From: Lepiota brunneoincarnata
Taxonomy: Eukaryota; Basidiomycota; Agaricomycetes; Agaricales; Agaricaceae
DNA length: 64,000 nucleotides
Direction: 5' to 3'
Assembly (NCBI GenBank): GCA_023014365.1
Contig: JAEBUN010000016.1
Span: 1 to 64,000, forward strand
Within the stretch, counting starts at the first letter, position 1. The number at the start of each line of letters is the position of its first letter. The translations under genes were made by a program, and so were the position numbers. This document shows, in pieces, positions 1-10,625 of the stretch. The notes under the pieces were generated by a model. The model was not told the DNA's origin and did not search any database. It saw nothing but the letters and a program-made list of their open reading frames with translations.

Positions 1-450
1 ACTTGGCTGTTCTACTGGTCGTGCGCAGTCCTGACCATGATGCACATCCTGGGTGATGGCATCCTAGCGTTATTTATATTACAATGAGTCAGTACTCTCG
101 CTACTGCTGTGCGATGTTCCATCGCTTTCCTCTGACTCATAATCTCCTTCTCCCGATTGTATCTCCATGGAGTCTTCTCCATTCTCGTTCTCCATTCTCT
201 CGGTGCTTCCATCCGTATCGGAGGTTGGATCGGTTGATCCATGGTTATCTTCCTCGTCCTCGGGGTATTCCAATATATCCTCCAAGGTGATCTCCATTCC
301 TGCTTCTCTCGCCAGGTCCTGCATGGCGGTGTAGTATTCCCCTTCCTCGTCTTCGTATTCTTGTGCCGTAGTTGGTCTGTAGTCTCCTGTACCCATCTTG
401 TAAAGTCGAACAGTAATTCTTGTTCCTCTCGGTCTGGACTGTTCATAACA
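1..450 (-). repeat. 3' LTR of Gypsy-1 copy A (partial)
   Basis: Matches 7549-7999 almost base for base; the only difference I saw is one missing C near 365. It ends at 450 with TAACA on the plus strand (TGTTA in element orientation). Immediately beyond, at 451-462, is the polypurine tract (element sense AAGGGGATAA), which marks this as the 3' LTR. Confidence 0.93.
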
Positions 451-492
451 TTATCCCCTTCGTAAGGTCTGATGTCCTCATCAGACATATCC

Positions 493-1710
493 TCAGTATA
501 GTCCGACAGGCTCTCCTGTAATGTTTGATTCGGCGATGGGGTCCCAGTCGAAGTATGGGTCGGGTTCTGGGGAGTCGCTTCGGTAGCTTGGTGGTCTGGG
601 GATGGCGGGGTCTTGGGTGAGGTCGATGACGATGGGTTCTCTGGAGTGAATGGTGGCGGGTGTGCCGAAGGATCGATTCAGGAAGTCGGTGGCTTCCACT
701 AGCAGATGTGGTGGTGGCGTTGGTGGTCGGAACGACGATGGGGGCATTTTGAATTCGGGTGCGGAGGGGTCTGGCTGAAGGCGGGGCGCTGTTCGGTGCT
801 TGCAACAATGTGTCGAATATTGTTGTTTGTGGTTTCGCGTGTGAGGGATCGAGCTCTGCTTGGTATTCCTCGTGGGCGGCGATACAGGCCAGGTACCATA
901 CTTGCGGGTTGATGCTGGTAAGGGTTTCTCTCGCAGTGCTTCTCGTAATGGCCTGGGGCAATCTTTCGACAATATCGACATTGGTAGCGCGGGCATCCTG
1001 CTTTGATATGGCCGAATCGACGGCAGCAATTGCAGCGAGTTCGGGTGGTGGATAAGTGAGTGGTGGTAGTCCCGATGGGGGCGTCATTAGAAGCAGATAT
1101 AGCTTGTACAACACTTGATGGTTGGTTATTCGTATCCACCATGGGAGGGTTGGAAGGTTGGGTGGTGGTCCCGATAGGTAGGATAGGGCGGTCCTGACTT
1201 CCGCTTCCATTGCTCGGGCTTGGGATCGGACTCTCGAACGGGAATTCAGTGAGAGCGGTTGATAGCATGGCAGAAATGGTATTGCGGTCCTGTTCCTCTG
1301 TTGCGCTAGAAAGAATAGTGGCGCATAGTTTTTCGAATTCTGTTGCTCGGTCGTGGACGAGGCGCTTGTGATACAGAAGAGCAGTAAATGTCTTCCAGCA
1401 GGTGTCGACCAGGGGGTACCATCGCTGGACTGCGTTTAAGACGGGTTCCGGTAATATGAAAGGGAACTTCGTGTAGAAGGATGGATCGTATCTCGGGTTG
1501 GTTGGAGGGAAGGAAGGTATGCCGGATGATATAAGGACTGTTGGTCCTGTCTGGTTGGTTGTCAACGGTATTGGTGGCAGGGTTAGGTTGGCTATTTCCT
1601 TCGACGCGGTTCGCCAGGGATATGATTCTTTCCCGGATGAGAAGGCGTCCATCGTTGTCTGGCTCTGGGAGGTCTGGAGTGGTTGCTCGAGTGTTGGGTG
1701 GTTGGGTCAT
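493..1710 (-). pseudogene. Post-integrase zinc-knuckle ORF of copy A (frame-broken)
   Basis: This lies between pol and the 3' LTR. One frame (1652 to 699) encodes a CX2CX4HX4C knuckle followed by a CX2CX6HX4C knuckle (CRYCRKIAPGHYEKHC). Another frame (1029 to 493) carries IDLTQD and then SNITGEPVG just before its stop. Element D has the same two motifs at the C-terminus of its zinc-knuckle ORF in one frame. Relative to copies B and C, A has extra bases in short C-runs (near 1417, and two more downstream) that split the reading frame. The likely role is an accessory nucleic-acid-binding protein, inferred only from the knuckles. Confidence 0.6.
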
Positions 1711-4700
1711 TGGTGGGGTTGTCTAGTTTGTGGGCCCTTTTATATTCTTCAATGACTTCCTTGGCGTTCTCCAGGTTTGCTTCTGGCTCCCAGGAATCCT
1801 CGGTGGGAAGGTATCCTTTCCATCTGACTAGGAATTGATACTTGTTCCGGAATTTTCTGTGGCGCAGTATTGACTCGACCTCGTATTCTTCTTCTCCATT
1901 TACAAGGTCGGGTGGTGGGGCTGTGTTGTATTCCCCATGTGTGTCGTTCTCTTCTGCAGGCATTAGGAGGCTCGCATGAAACTTGTTGTGGATCTTCCAT
2001 TTGATGGGTAATTTTAGTTCGTAGGTAACAGGTCCGAGTTTTCTTGTTATGGTGAAGGGACCTTCTCGGCGTTGGGCCAGTTTCTTTGAGGCGTACTGAA
2101 TTGGGAGGTTGCGGTTGTCGAGCCAAACCTTCTGTCCAACTTTTAGATTGATATCTGGCCGGTTATATCTTGCAGCCATTTTTAGTCTGGCTTGTTCATG
2201 CGCAGCTTGGGCTTCTTGGCGTATCTTGGCGAGGTATTTAAACTTCTCTCCTATTGCTGGAATGTTCGTTGGCTCCTCGGAGGTTGGAAATCCTTTGGGC
2301 TTGATCCATAGAGGAGTTCAAATGGGGTATGTTGGTGTTCAGCGTGTGTTTTCGAGTTGTGGACATATTCCAGGAGTGGGAGTGCCTTTACCCATTTGTT
2401 CGGGTTCGATGAGCAATAGATGCCAAGGTAGAGTTCTATTTCTTGATTGAATCGCTCTGTTTGTCCGTCTGTCTGGGGGTGGTAGGCGGAGTAGAGAGTG
2501 CTTGTTCGATTCCGAGTTGTTTGTAGAATTCTTTCATGGATTTGGCAGCGAATCTGGGGTCGCGATCACTGAGAACTTTCTCGGGAAGGCCAAATCTAGA
2601 GAATAGCCGTTTGATAAGAATTTCGGCGATCTTGTCCGCATTGGCTGTTTTCGCAGTGGGTTCTAGAATTATCCCCTTCGTAAGCTGGTCGACCACGACC
2701 AGTATAGAATCATGGGGTCCGTCCGGGGGTAGGTCTGTGATAAGATCCATCGAGATGTTCGAGAATGGACGGGTAGAACGGGGTCCAGGGATAGGTTGAA
2801 GCGGTGGTTTTAGGGGGGTGGCGATTGATCTTGTATTGTTGGCAAGCGCCACATCCTTTGACGTAGTTTTTGACAAATGATCGCATCCCGGGCCAGTAGG
2901 CGTATTCCTGGAGTTTTCTAGTTGTTTCTGCGATTCCAGGGTGTCCTGCGGTAGGTGAGTCATGTACTCTTTGCAGTAAGCGGCGTCTGAGGTGTAGATC
3001 TTGTGGTATAAATAGCTTTCCTTGAATGCGTGGGTGTCCTGAGTCGTCTTCTTGGGCGATGTCGGTCTGTTTCTTCTTCTTCCACAGCTCTTTTATTTCC
3101 TTTTTAGTGTTTTCGTCGATAATGTGGATATGTTGTGGCTGTTCTGGGGTGAAGAATTTGTCGGGGAGTGCAACGACCTGTTTGTTGTCTCTTGTCTTGG
3201 GTTCATGATCGGGTCGTCTGGAAAGGGCATCTGCTGGTCCGTTTTTCTTTCCAGGGATATGTCGGATTTCGATGTCAAATCGTTGCATGTAGGCAATCCA
3301 TCGGGCTTGTCTTCTGCTGAGGTCTTCAGGTTTTCTCCAGCGGCGAAGGTTGTCGTGATCTGACCATACGATGGTCTTGTGTGATGATCCTTCTATGTGG
3401 TGACGCCATTCTTTGAGTGCTCGGATAATGGCGAAGAGTTCCTGTTCGGAGCAATGATAGTTGCGTTCGGCTGGTGAGAATCCTTTCGAGAAGTATGCGA
3501 CTGGGTGTTTAACTCCATTGTTGTCGCGTTGAAGTAGGATTGCTCCTGATGCAAATAGTGATGCGTCGCATTCGATTTCGAAGGGTTTGTCTCGGTCGGG
3601 GACCATTAGTACCGGTTCGCTTTGGAATTTCCTCTTGAGAGTATCGAAGGCGTTCTGGCATTCTTCTGTCCATTCGAATTTCTTGGTTTTGGACATTAGG
3701 GCATTGAGAGGTTTTGCCCATGTGGCGTATTGGTGTATGAATTTTCGATAGAAGTTGCAAAATCCTATGAATTTTCGTACGTCGCGTGGGGTAGTTGGTG
3801 TTGGCCATTCAGCGATGCCTTTGAGCTTTGCTGGGTCCATCGAAACTGAGTCGGGAGTGATAATAACTCCTAGATATTCGAGTCGTTGTCGTTCGAATTC
3901 GCATTTCTCGGTTTTGAGGTATAGATCATTGTCCTTGAGTATCTTGAGTACTTTTCTTGTGAGGCGTCGAAGTTCTTGTTTTGTTTTTGCGTGAATGAGG
4001 ATGTCGTCCATGTAAACAATTACTCCTCCATTGTCGATGAGTTTTCGGAATAATGAGTCCATCATGGTTTGGAATGTTGCTGGGGAGTTACACATTCCAA
4101 AGAACATAACCGTGGGTTCGAATAATCCTCGGGGTGTCCTGAAGGCTCCTTTCCATTCATCTCCTTTGCGTATGCGGATGTTGTTGTATCCTGCTCGTAC
4201 GTCGAGTTTGGTAAAGTATTTTGATCCTCGGAGTTTGTCGAGAATATGAGAGATGAGGGGGAGGTTGTATGCATTTTTGACGGTATGCTCGTTGAGGTAC
4301 CTGTAGTCTTGACAGGGGCGTAGTTTTCCGTCTTTCTTTCCTACAAAGAAGAAAGGTGATGCCATTGGCGATTCGGATGGTCGAATGTATCCCTTTTGAA
4401 GGTTTTCTTCTAGGAACGTGTCGAGTTCCTTTTCTTCATTGAGGGAGAGTCGGTAGGACTTCATGGCAATTGGTTTGAATGATTCCTTGAGTTCAATTTT
4501 GTGATCCCATGGTCGTTGTGGGGGGAATCGTTCGGCTTGTTTCTTGCTAAATACTGGGAGGTATTCGTGAAATTCCGTGGGTACGACTTTTCTTGGGTCG
4601 TCGTTTTTCTTTTCTCCGTGTTGTACGGCGAGGAATTGTGATGCGGAGGCTTTGAAGTTGATTTCTTCGAAGCTTGTGGGCTCTAGTGTGGAGATGTGGT

Positions 4701-5088
4701 TGAGTTGATCGTTGTAGATCCAATCGGGTTCCATGGATTGGATGAGTTCTCGGAATATAGTGTTGTCCCAACGTTCGTTTCTCCAACGTAGTTGTTTGGC
4801 ATCCCAGTCGATGTCTGGGTTGTGTTCTGCAAGCCAAGGGAATCCAAGGATGAGTCTTGGACTTCCGAGGGAGACTACTTTTGGTTTGATCTCCATATTC
4901 TTCCCGTTAACCGTTAGGTTGAGGGTCGTGTAGTGGGTGGCTGTTCCATTTTCGTTAACAGATCCATCGGCATTTCGTACTTCGATGGGTCGATCGAGGG
5001 GTGTCGTTTTGAATGAGTGTTGTTTGACCATTCCGGGGTCAATGAAGTTTCCTGCTGCTCCTGAGTCGAGTAGGGCGAGTAGTTCCAC
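1592..5088 (-). pseudogene. Pol polyprotein of copy A: protease, RT, RNase H, integrase, chromodomain (frameshifted)
   Basis: The frame is open from 5088 to 2710 through the protease (LLALLDSGAAGN), reverse transcriptase (YMDD) and RNase H (CDAS, first catalytic Asp present) into the integrase zinc region. It breaks near 2812, where a C-run is one base longer than in copy B. The next open stretch (2963-2436) holds most of the integrase core and ends where two extra bases precede YHPQTDG-like sequence. A third break near 2300 is a C-run one base shorter. The last open stretch (2179-1592) contains the integrase C-terminus and chromodomain (VRWKGYLPTEDSWEP). Residue identity to copy B is very high apart from these breaks. 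Confidence 0.93.
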
Positions 5089-5249
5089 GCTTTCGGGTCC
5101 TTCCTTAGTGAATTTGTGTTTTCGGATTCGACAGGGTAGATGTATTACGCGTGCTGACGATTCCTGTAACTTTACAACATTAATATCATTTTGTGAATAG
5201 GAAAGGGAAGGAGGTCTTGGTGGAGGGCTAGACGTGGTGGCTAGTCTCC

Positions 5250-6374
5250 TTAGGCAAAATCCTTAACCAGAGGGGCATCTGGGTGGTTGGATTCATTTGC
5301 AAAATGTTCGTAGATGTCCTCGACTTCTTCGTCGGTTGCATCTTCTAGTATGTTGTATAGCGAGTTCTTTTTCCTGTAGCTTGCTTGTCTTCTTCTGGAT
5401 ATCGCATTTGACCGGTTTCTGGCATCCAAATTGCGGGGTAATTCGGATCGGCGATATATTGTCTTCTTGGTGGGGCATTCGCGGGCGAAGTGTCCAGTCT
5501 TGCGGCAGTTGAAGCATCTCCTTTCTTTGAGATCCTTTCTTTGGGCGTCCGTGAGGATTGCATTGAGGGCTTCGCGGGTGCGTTCTTGTACCAACTGGTG
5601 GAGTCTGTCTTCTTCGGTCTCCTCGTCTTCATCAGCTTCCTCGGCGAGTAGATCTGGCTCGTCCTCAAAGTCGAGGTTGTAGACTGCTTCGGCGAGTTGG
5701 TCAATATCCATTGCGTTAGGGTCTGTTGCTTGATAGGGCAGTGGGACACGGCGCGTAAAAGCATTTCTTTTCCCTTTAAATGGGCGAGTGCGCGAAGTCG
5801 TTGGAAACGAGGGAGTTCCTCGAGTTTGCATATAGTCGCGTTGAGTTTGTAGTATTTGATATGCTGTTCGAGCTTGCTTGAACCAGTCGCTGAGTTTGTT
5901 TCCTGGATTGAGGCTAATTGTCTTGATTGCGACGGGGCGATCCAGCCCGTTCTTGAAATAGTTGACCGCCGCCACTCCATCTCCAAGGTCGGCCTGATAG
6001 GCAAGTATCTGGAACTGGGATATGTAATCATCGATATATCGTCCATTCTGTTTGAGGTGGCGGATTCTGTCCATTGCATCGGCGGGGACATTGTTTGGGG
6101 CGAAGGATGTATCAAGTCCTTCGAGAAATTTCTTCCATGTCGGAAGGGTCTGGCTTCCATCAAGTTCTTTGTTTGATTCCAAGAATGCTCCTCTCCATGT
6201 TGCGGCGGGGCCGGTGGACATGTATGAAAGGGCGAATTGTATCTTGGTCTTGTCATCGGAAAAGGCTCCTGGCTTTGCATCGATGTATAGTTGTACTGCA
6301 TCCTTCCAGAGGCGGAAGTAGTCGGTCTCTCCATTAAAGGTTGGGGGTGTATTGATTTTTGCGGAGGAGGCCAT
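5250..6374 (-). CDS. gag: Gag of copy A (374 aa)
   Basis: An intact Gag starts MASSAKINTPPTFNGE, with a capsid-like region (FRLWKDAVQLYIDAK, TWRGAF) and a single CCHC knuckle (CFNCRKTGHFAREC) near the C-terminus. It ends with the same GCC-TAA stop as copy B. It differs from the B Gag at only about four residues. Pol follows in a different frame, as in B. Gag forms the virus-like particle and packages element RNA; this comes from the family, while the motifs are seen here. Confidence 0.92.
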   Translation of the reverse strand: MASSAKINTPPTFNGETDYFRLWKDAVQLYIDAKPGAFSDDKTKIQFALSYMSTGPAATWRGAFLESNKELDGSQTLPTWKKFLEGLDTSFAPNNVPADAMDRIRHLKQNGRYIDDYISQFQILAYQADLGDGVAAVNYFKNGLDRPVAIKTISLNPGNKLSDWFKQARTAYQILQTQRDYMQTRGTPSFPTTSRTRPFKGKRNAFTRRVPLPYQATDPNAMDIDQLAEAVYNLDFEDEPDLLAEEADEDEETEEDRLHQLVQERTREALNAILTDAQRKDLKERRCFNCRKTGHFARECPTKKTIYRRSELPRNLDARNRSNAISRRRQASYRKKNSLYNILEDATDEEVEDIYEHFANESNHPDAPLVKDFA

Positions 6375-7301
6375 ATTGTTAATGTCAGAGGTTGTGGATT
6401 CCTCGTCGGAAGTGTGAATAGACCCGGTAGTGGGGCTAACTTCGGATGGTTCGGATTGTACAGGGGAACTGGATCGAGGCGGTGAGTGTACCGGTGATCC
6501 AAGTGGTGATGTGAGGGGTGAGAATGTTCTTGGGGGTTTCTGTTGCGAAGTGTTGTCGCTAGTTCTTGTACTTGTTGAGGGTTGAGGACCGGAGGATGGG
6601 GTAGATGTTCTATGAATCGGCTCCCCGAGCTTTGAGCGGGTAGAGGTGGCAGTTCTTTCAGGTGGTGGTTGTTTAGGTAGGGATTGAAGAACTGATGCTG
6701 GGGGTGCTGGGTATCCTGGGTCTTCTGTTCGACGTTGAACTCTCTCGGTAGGTTGTGTAGGGTACGGTGCGGAACCAGAGGGTGAACGAGTGAGGGGTAT
6801 AGGTTTTGTTTTCTTTTTAGGGTCCGTGGTGGAGGGGGTGTGAAGTCGGGTTCGGAGTCGGTTGTCGACCAGTCAGAACTGTTGGATTCTTCGTAGTCGG
6901 TGGCAAGGGGGTCGTTTCGGTTTGTAGACAGGGTGAAGAGGGAAGAAGTCGAAGGTGAAGGTGAGGGTGAATAAACAACGCTTGCGGGTGCGTTATCCCA
7001 ATCGACGCTTGAAGGTGCGGATGACCTGTATACAACGCTTACGGGTGCGTTATCCCAATCAACACTTAAAGGTGTGGATGACCTATCAACGCTTTCGGTG
7101 CGTCTGACCAAGGGTGCAGAGGGTATGGTGGCCTGCTCTACGGGGGTGTATCACCGGACAGCGACAAGGCGTGTCGTCAGATACGGTTGGCACTCGGATA
7201 GCGATAAAGCGTATCGTCTGCCGGTGTGGAAGGGTAGCGACAAGGCGTACCGATACCACGGGGTGTACGATGGAGGTTGTCCAAAGGAAGCTTTAATCTA
7301 A

Positions 7302-7999
7302 TGTTATGATCCGTGCTCCTTCTGTATCCGAGGATAACTGGAGACGGCCTTCAATCACTCTACAAGGTGTCCGAGACGGTTGGCCTTATAGAGCTTAGTG
7401 GATCGCGCTCAATGAGATAACGAGGGAAGACGCCAAGTTAAGGCAGAGAGGTAAACGACCGCTGTTAACAAGATTAAAGCTTGAGGCTTTAATCTCTACT
7501 TGTACAGGCCTTATATACCTATGAGATGCTATATACTCGTTATAGGTTACTTGGCTGTTCTACTGGTCGTGCGCAGTCCTGACCATGATGCACATCCTGG
7601 GTGATGGCATCCTAGCGTTATTTATATTACAATGAGTCAGTACTCTCGCTACTGCTGTGCGATGTTCCATCGCTTTCCTCTGACTCATAATCTCCTTCTC
7701 CCGATTGTATCTCCATGGAGTCTTCTCCATTCTCGTTCTCCATTCTCTCGGTGCTTCCATCCGTATCGGAGGTTGGATCGGTTGATCCATGGTTATCTTC
7801 CTCGTCCTCGGGGTATTCCAATATATCCTCCAAGGTGATCTCCATTCCTGCTTCTCTCGCCAGGTCCTGCATGGCGGTGTAGTATTCCCCTTCCTCGTCT
7901 TCGTATTCTTGTGCCCGTAGTTGGTCTGTAGTCTCCTGTACCCATCTTGTAAAGTCGAACAGTAATTCTTGTTCCTCTCGGTCTGGACTGTTCATAACA
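7302..7999 (-). repeat. 5' LTR of Gypsy-1 copy A (698 bp)
   Basis: TGTTATGA...TCATAACA termini (plus-strand reading), exactly 698 bases, the same length as both LTRs of copy B. It contains an open frame of about 122 codons (7995-7627 minus) encoding an acidic peptide, and a TATA-like ATATAAATA in the element's sense orientation. Right flank bases 8000-8004 (CCATC) are the expected target duplication; the partner lies outside the window. Confidence 0.95.
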
Positions 8000-8000
8000 C

Positions 8001-8831
8001 CATCCCCAAACAGATGGTTCCACAGAACGATACAATCAAGAAATCGAGACCTATCTTGCCATATACTGCACCAGGAATCCCCTTGACTGGTCAGAAACCC
8101 TCCCTATTGCCGAATTCGCACATAACTCCAAAATACATGCCTCGAGGCAAAAATCCCCATTTGAACTAATCATGGGATACAACCCCCCACCGATGCCCAC
8201 GGTAATGGAAACATCGAACTTTCCATCAGTAGACGAACGCATCAGACTCCTTGATGATGCCAGAAAAGAAGCACACGCGGCACATCAACTCTCCGCCGAC
8301 ATTATGAAACAAAGAACCAGAAGAACTGTCAAACCCCTTGAAACACGTCAAAAAGTATGGCTAGAAGCCAAGAACCTCAAACTTCCCTTCATATCCAACA
8401 AAATATCCCCAAAACGACTAGGACCCTTCCTTATCACAGAAGTCCTATCACCACTCACCTACAAACTAAAACTTCCGATCAAATGGAAGATACATCCAAT
8501 ATTCCACAGAAATCTTCTAACCCCATATACTGAAACAGAAGCATACGGATCTCATCCGACTCCACCACCACCAGACATCATCAATGAAGAAGAAGAATAC
8601 GAAATAGAAGCCATTCTAAACCACCGACAACATCGTGGAAAATTCCAATACTACGTCAAATGGAAAGGATACTCCCACACAGAGAATGAATGGATCACCG
8701 ATGAAACGCTTCATGAAAACGCCAAAGAATACTTGACCGAGTATAAAGAAGCTCATGGAATTCTCCAGAAAGAACAGGAACCCACCAGAACCAGCCAAAG
8801 ACAACTTCGCTCCCACAACAAACATACTTAA
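8001..8831 (+). CDS. Pol C-terminus of copy D: integrase end and chromodomain (5'-truncated by copy A)
   Basis: An open frame begins exactly at the copy A junction with HPQTDGSTERYNQEIETYLA. The E of STERYNQE is the third residue of the integrase DDE triad. It continues through the integrase C-terminal region (KVWLEAKNLKLPF, GPFLITEVLSPLTYKL) to a chromodomain at about 8600-8760 (YEIEAILNHR, YYVKWKGYSHTENEW). No internal stops occur, so this part of D was intact when A inserted. Chromodomains in such chromoviruses are thought to steer integration toward marked chromatin. Confidence 0.9.
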   Translation, partial: HPQTDGSTERYNQEIETYLAIYCTRNPLDWSETLPIAEFAHNSKIHASRQKSPFELIMGYNPPPMPTVMETSNFPSVDERIRLLDDARKEAHAAHQLSADIMKQRTRRTVKPLETRQKVWLEAKNLKLPFISNKISPKRLGPFLITEVLSPLTYKLKLPIKWKIHPIFHRNLLTPYTETEAYGSHPTPPPPDIINEEEEYEIEAILNHRQHRGKFQYYVKWKGYSHTENEWITDETLHENAKEYLTEYKEAHGILQKEQEPTRTSQRQLRSHNKHT

Positions 8832-8833
8832 AG

Positions 8834-9958
8834 ATGCCCATGAACCTCGACCTCACTCGCCCCCAAACTACTCCCCCTTTTTCAACAACACCTTCACCAA
8901 CCTCCTCATCATCCTCCGTCGTTATCATAAACAATGCAAGCGTCGAACATACAACACTTCAAACAACTCCCGTTCCGGCCCCGTCTCCCTACACCCCCTC
9001 TCACACCTTCGCCGCAACATACGCCTCCCCTAGGGACGAAACCCCTGACCCCAATGACACCCCAGAACCAACAGCCGCCCCAGCTGCCTCCCTTAGATAC
9101 CATACAGCTGGAGTACGATCATATGGACCAGATCACCCTTCTGACGGAGATCTGCGCGAGGCTGCCACCGACGGAGCCTTTACGATTAAATTGGAACACA
9201 CTCCAATTTCAGAATACGACCGACAACTCTGGTACGACTATACCCACCACGTACGACAGACTAAGGCTCTCGCTACTGCGTACAATACGCAACGTGCCTG
9301 GGCAGAATCACTCGAGCGACTTCTCCGCTCAAGATCGAGCCTCATGTCCGAGGTGTCGAAGAACCTACCCAAACGAAATGAGGTACATACCTCGCAGCCC
9401 CCCACCACAACCATCCCCACCACTACCACGACGACCACTGCCGCTATCATCACCACCGCCTCCAGCAAGGGAAGAAAGCCCACCAGTATCAGAAATCCCT
9501 TCAGACTTCTCACCCCCACCAAGGACACCACCCACACCGTCACCAGTAACAACGTCCCGATTCGGAACTCCCCCAATCCCATTCACCAGCGAACCAACCC
9601 CCGAACCACCGACAGATCGGTCTGCATCCAATGCAGACACACAGGACACTGGGCCATGGATTGCCCCCAATTTGCCTGCCTTGGATGTAAACAATACGCC
9701 CCAGGACACTACTCATACGATTGCATCAAATACAGATGCCCCCATTGCGCCGTCTTCCAACCGCGCCATAAACGGACCGAATGCCCAAGTCGAAAGACTC
9801 GACACGCCCCCTACTCCAGAAATCCTACAACCCGTCCCTCGACCACTCCCACAACTCACCATCGATACATCGACCTCACCCACGACGATTATTACGAGGA
9901 ATGCTACGATGACGTGGCCAAATCAAACATCACAGGAGAACCATGTGGTTCCTTCTGA
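8834..9958 (+). CDS. Post-integrase zinc-knuckle protein of copy D (374 aa)
   Basis: It starts two bases after the pol stop in another frame. The N-terminal half is Ser/Thr/Pro-rich. A predicted helical stretch (YDRQLWYDYTHHVRQTKA) precedes three zinc knuckles: a canonical CX2CX4HX4C (CIQCRHTGHWAMDC), then two CX2CX6HX4C (CLGCKQYAPGHYSYDC and CPHCAVFQPRHKRTEC). The C-terminus carries IDLTHD and ends with AKSNITGEPCGSF. There is no signal peptide or membrane segment, so it does not look like an envelope protein. Gypsy-1 copies have recognisable counterparts. Function is unknown; RNA or DNA binding is inferred from the knuckles. Confidence 0.6.
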   Translation: MPMNLDLTRPQTTPPFSTTPSPTSSSSSVVIINNASVEHTTLQTTPVPAPSPYTPSHTFAATYASPRDETPDPNDTPEPTAAPAASLRYHTAGVRSYGPDHPSDGDLREAATDGAFTIKLEHTPISEYDRQLWYDYTHHVRQTKALATAYNTQRAWAESLERLLRSRSSLMSEVSKNLPKRNEVHTSQPPTTTIPTTTTTTTAAIITTASSKGRKPTSIRNPFRLLTPTKDTTHTVTSNNVPIRNSPNPIHQRTNPRTTDRSVCIQCRHTGHWAMDCPQFACLGCKQYAPGHYSYDCIKYRCPHCAVFQPRHKRTECPSRKTRHAPYSRNPTTRPSTTPTTHHRYIDLTHDDYYEECYDDVAKSNITGEPCGSF

Positions 9959-10202
9959 AACAAACCAACTCACCCCACCAGAAGAAAGAATCGAAAGTCC
10001 CCACTTCAGACGCCTTCTCTATGATATCTTTTACCCAGGACAGCCCCCATCCCCAGAAACCGCCACCGCACTCGATCTTCACAGAACTCCCACTCCTACC
10101 TTCTCCCCCGTCATTCCCCCCAGACCAGACTCCACCGATTTACCCCAGATCGATTACTATGAACCAAACTACTTAACCGAATACCCGGAAGAAGGAAACT
10201 AA
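8934..10202 (+). CDS. Second overlapping ORF of copy D (422 aa), coding status uncertain
   Basis: This stop-free frame overlaps nearly all of the zinc-knuckle ORF and continues to just before the 3' LTR. It is Pro/Thr-rich with one more protein-like C-terminal region (PHFRRLLYDIFYPGQPP, LPQIDYYEPNYLTEYPEE). Gypsy-1 has an ORF in the equivalent position that runs to the polypurine tract and into the LTR. The region is rich in A and C and poor in T on this strand, which lowers stop-codon frequency. Chance openness is therefore a real alternative. Confidence 0.3.
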   Translation: MQASNIQHFKQLPFRPRLPTPPLTPSPQHTPPLGTKPLTPMTPQNQQPPQLPPLDTIQLEYDHMDQITLLTEICARLPPTEPLRLNWNTLQFQNTTDNSGTTIPTTYDRLRLSLLRTIRNVPGQNHSSDFSAQDRASCPRCRRTYPNEMRYIPRSPPPQPSPPLPRRPLPLSSPPPPAREESPPVSEIPSDFSPPPRTPPTPSPVTTSRFGTPPIPFTSEPTPEPPTDRSASNADTQDTGPWIAPNLPALDVNNTPQDTTHTIASNTDAPIAPSSNRAINGPNAQVERLDTPPTPEILQPVPRPLPQLTIDTSTSPTTIITRNATMTWPNQTSQENHVVPSETNQLTPPEERIESPHFRRLLYDIFYPGQPPSPETATALDLHRTPTPTFSPVIPPRPDSTDLPQIDYYEPNYLTEYPEEGN

Positions 10203-10239
10203 CGAGTTGTATGGAAAACAACTCTAGGAACGGATCTAA

Positions 10240-10625
10240 TGTTATCAGAAACCACATCAGAAGGACAGTTAATTTTAGCTCATATTCCCATGTCACTATG
10301 AAACTATCAGTAGTGTACATCAGAAGGACTATTCTTAGTATATGCCTCATGTTTTCTTATCTCTGACTCATAGCTACCCTGGTCTGGACTACTATAGTAG
10401 GAGCACAGCCACACTTAGAAGTATATAAGGATACAGTACAATACCTTGTATCCTTATCTTAGTGTTATACAGTTCTTGCCTCCTATACCTCTTTGCCTCT
10501 AAACCGGCTGGACTATAGTGCTCCGTCGTCTCTAAGTCACGCTTAGTAGGACAAGACCAAGTCTGTATAGACATCTTGCCACGAACGCCGTGCTACTCAA
10601 GAGCGAACCCCTAACCCGGGTAACA
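10240..10625 (+). repeat. 3' LTR of Gypsy-2 copy D (386 bp)
   Basis: It begins TGTTATCAG and ends GGGTAACA and is closely similar along its length to the solo LTR at 24819-25201. It contains a TATA-like TATATAAGG near 10421. Copy C gag sequence resumes directly after it, so this edge is the D/C junction. Confidence 0.88.

Larger units (their letters stand above)
1..7999 (-). mobile_element. Gypsy-1 copy A: nearly full-length chromodomain Ty3/Gypsy retrotransposon
   Basis: Minus-strand element with order 5' LTR (7302-7999), gag, protease-RT-RNase H-integrase-chromodomain, post-integrase ORF, polypurine tract next to position 451, then 3' LTR (1-450). The window starts inside the 3' LTR: base 1 corresponds to base 7549 of the 5' LTR, so about 248 bases lie outside. 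Gag proteins of A and B differ at only a handful of residues, so A is young. It is inserted in the integrase region of another Gypsy element (D), whose sequence resumes at 8000. Pol carries several indels in short C-runs and elsewhere. Either the copy is newly dead or the assembly has homopolymer errors. Confidence 0.95.
8000..10625 (+). mobile_element. Gypsy-2 copy D: 3' portion of a second chromodomain Gypsy element
   Basis: The right-hand part of an element disrupted by copy A. It has the integrase C-terminus with chromodomain (to 8831), two overlapping ORFs, and a 3' LTR of 386 bases (10240-10625, TGTTATC...GGTAACA). The gag, protease and RT portions must lie left of copy A, outside the window. 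The proteins are clearly related to Gypsy-1 but well diverged, so this is a separate family. A solo LTR of the same family sits at 24819-25201. D itself is inserted in the gag gene of copy C, which resumes at 10626. Confidence 0.88.

Noticed and set aside
7074..7301. Short plus-strand ORFs between copy A leader and LTR
   Set aside because: They are antisense to the element leader and reflect its repeats.
8834..10202. Post-integrase ORFs as an envelope gene
   Set aside because: No signal peptide, no transmembrane segment and no cysteine-rich ectodomain; zinc knuckles argue for an internal nucleic-acid-binding protein.
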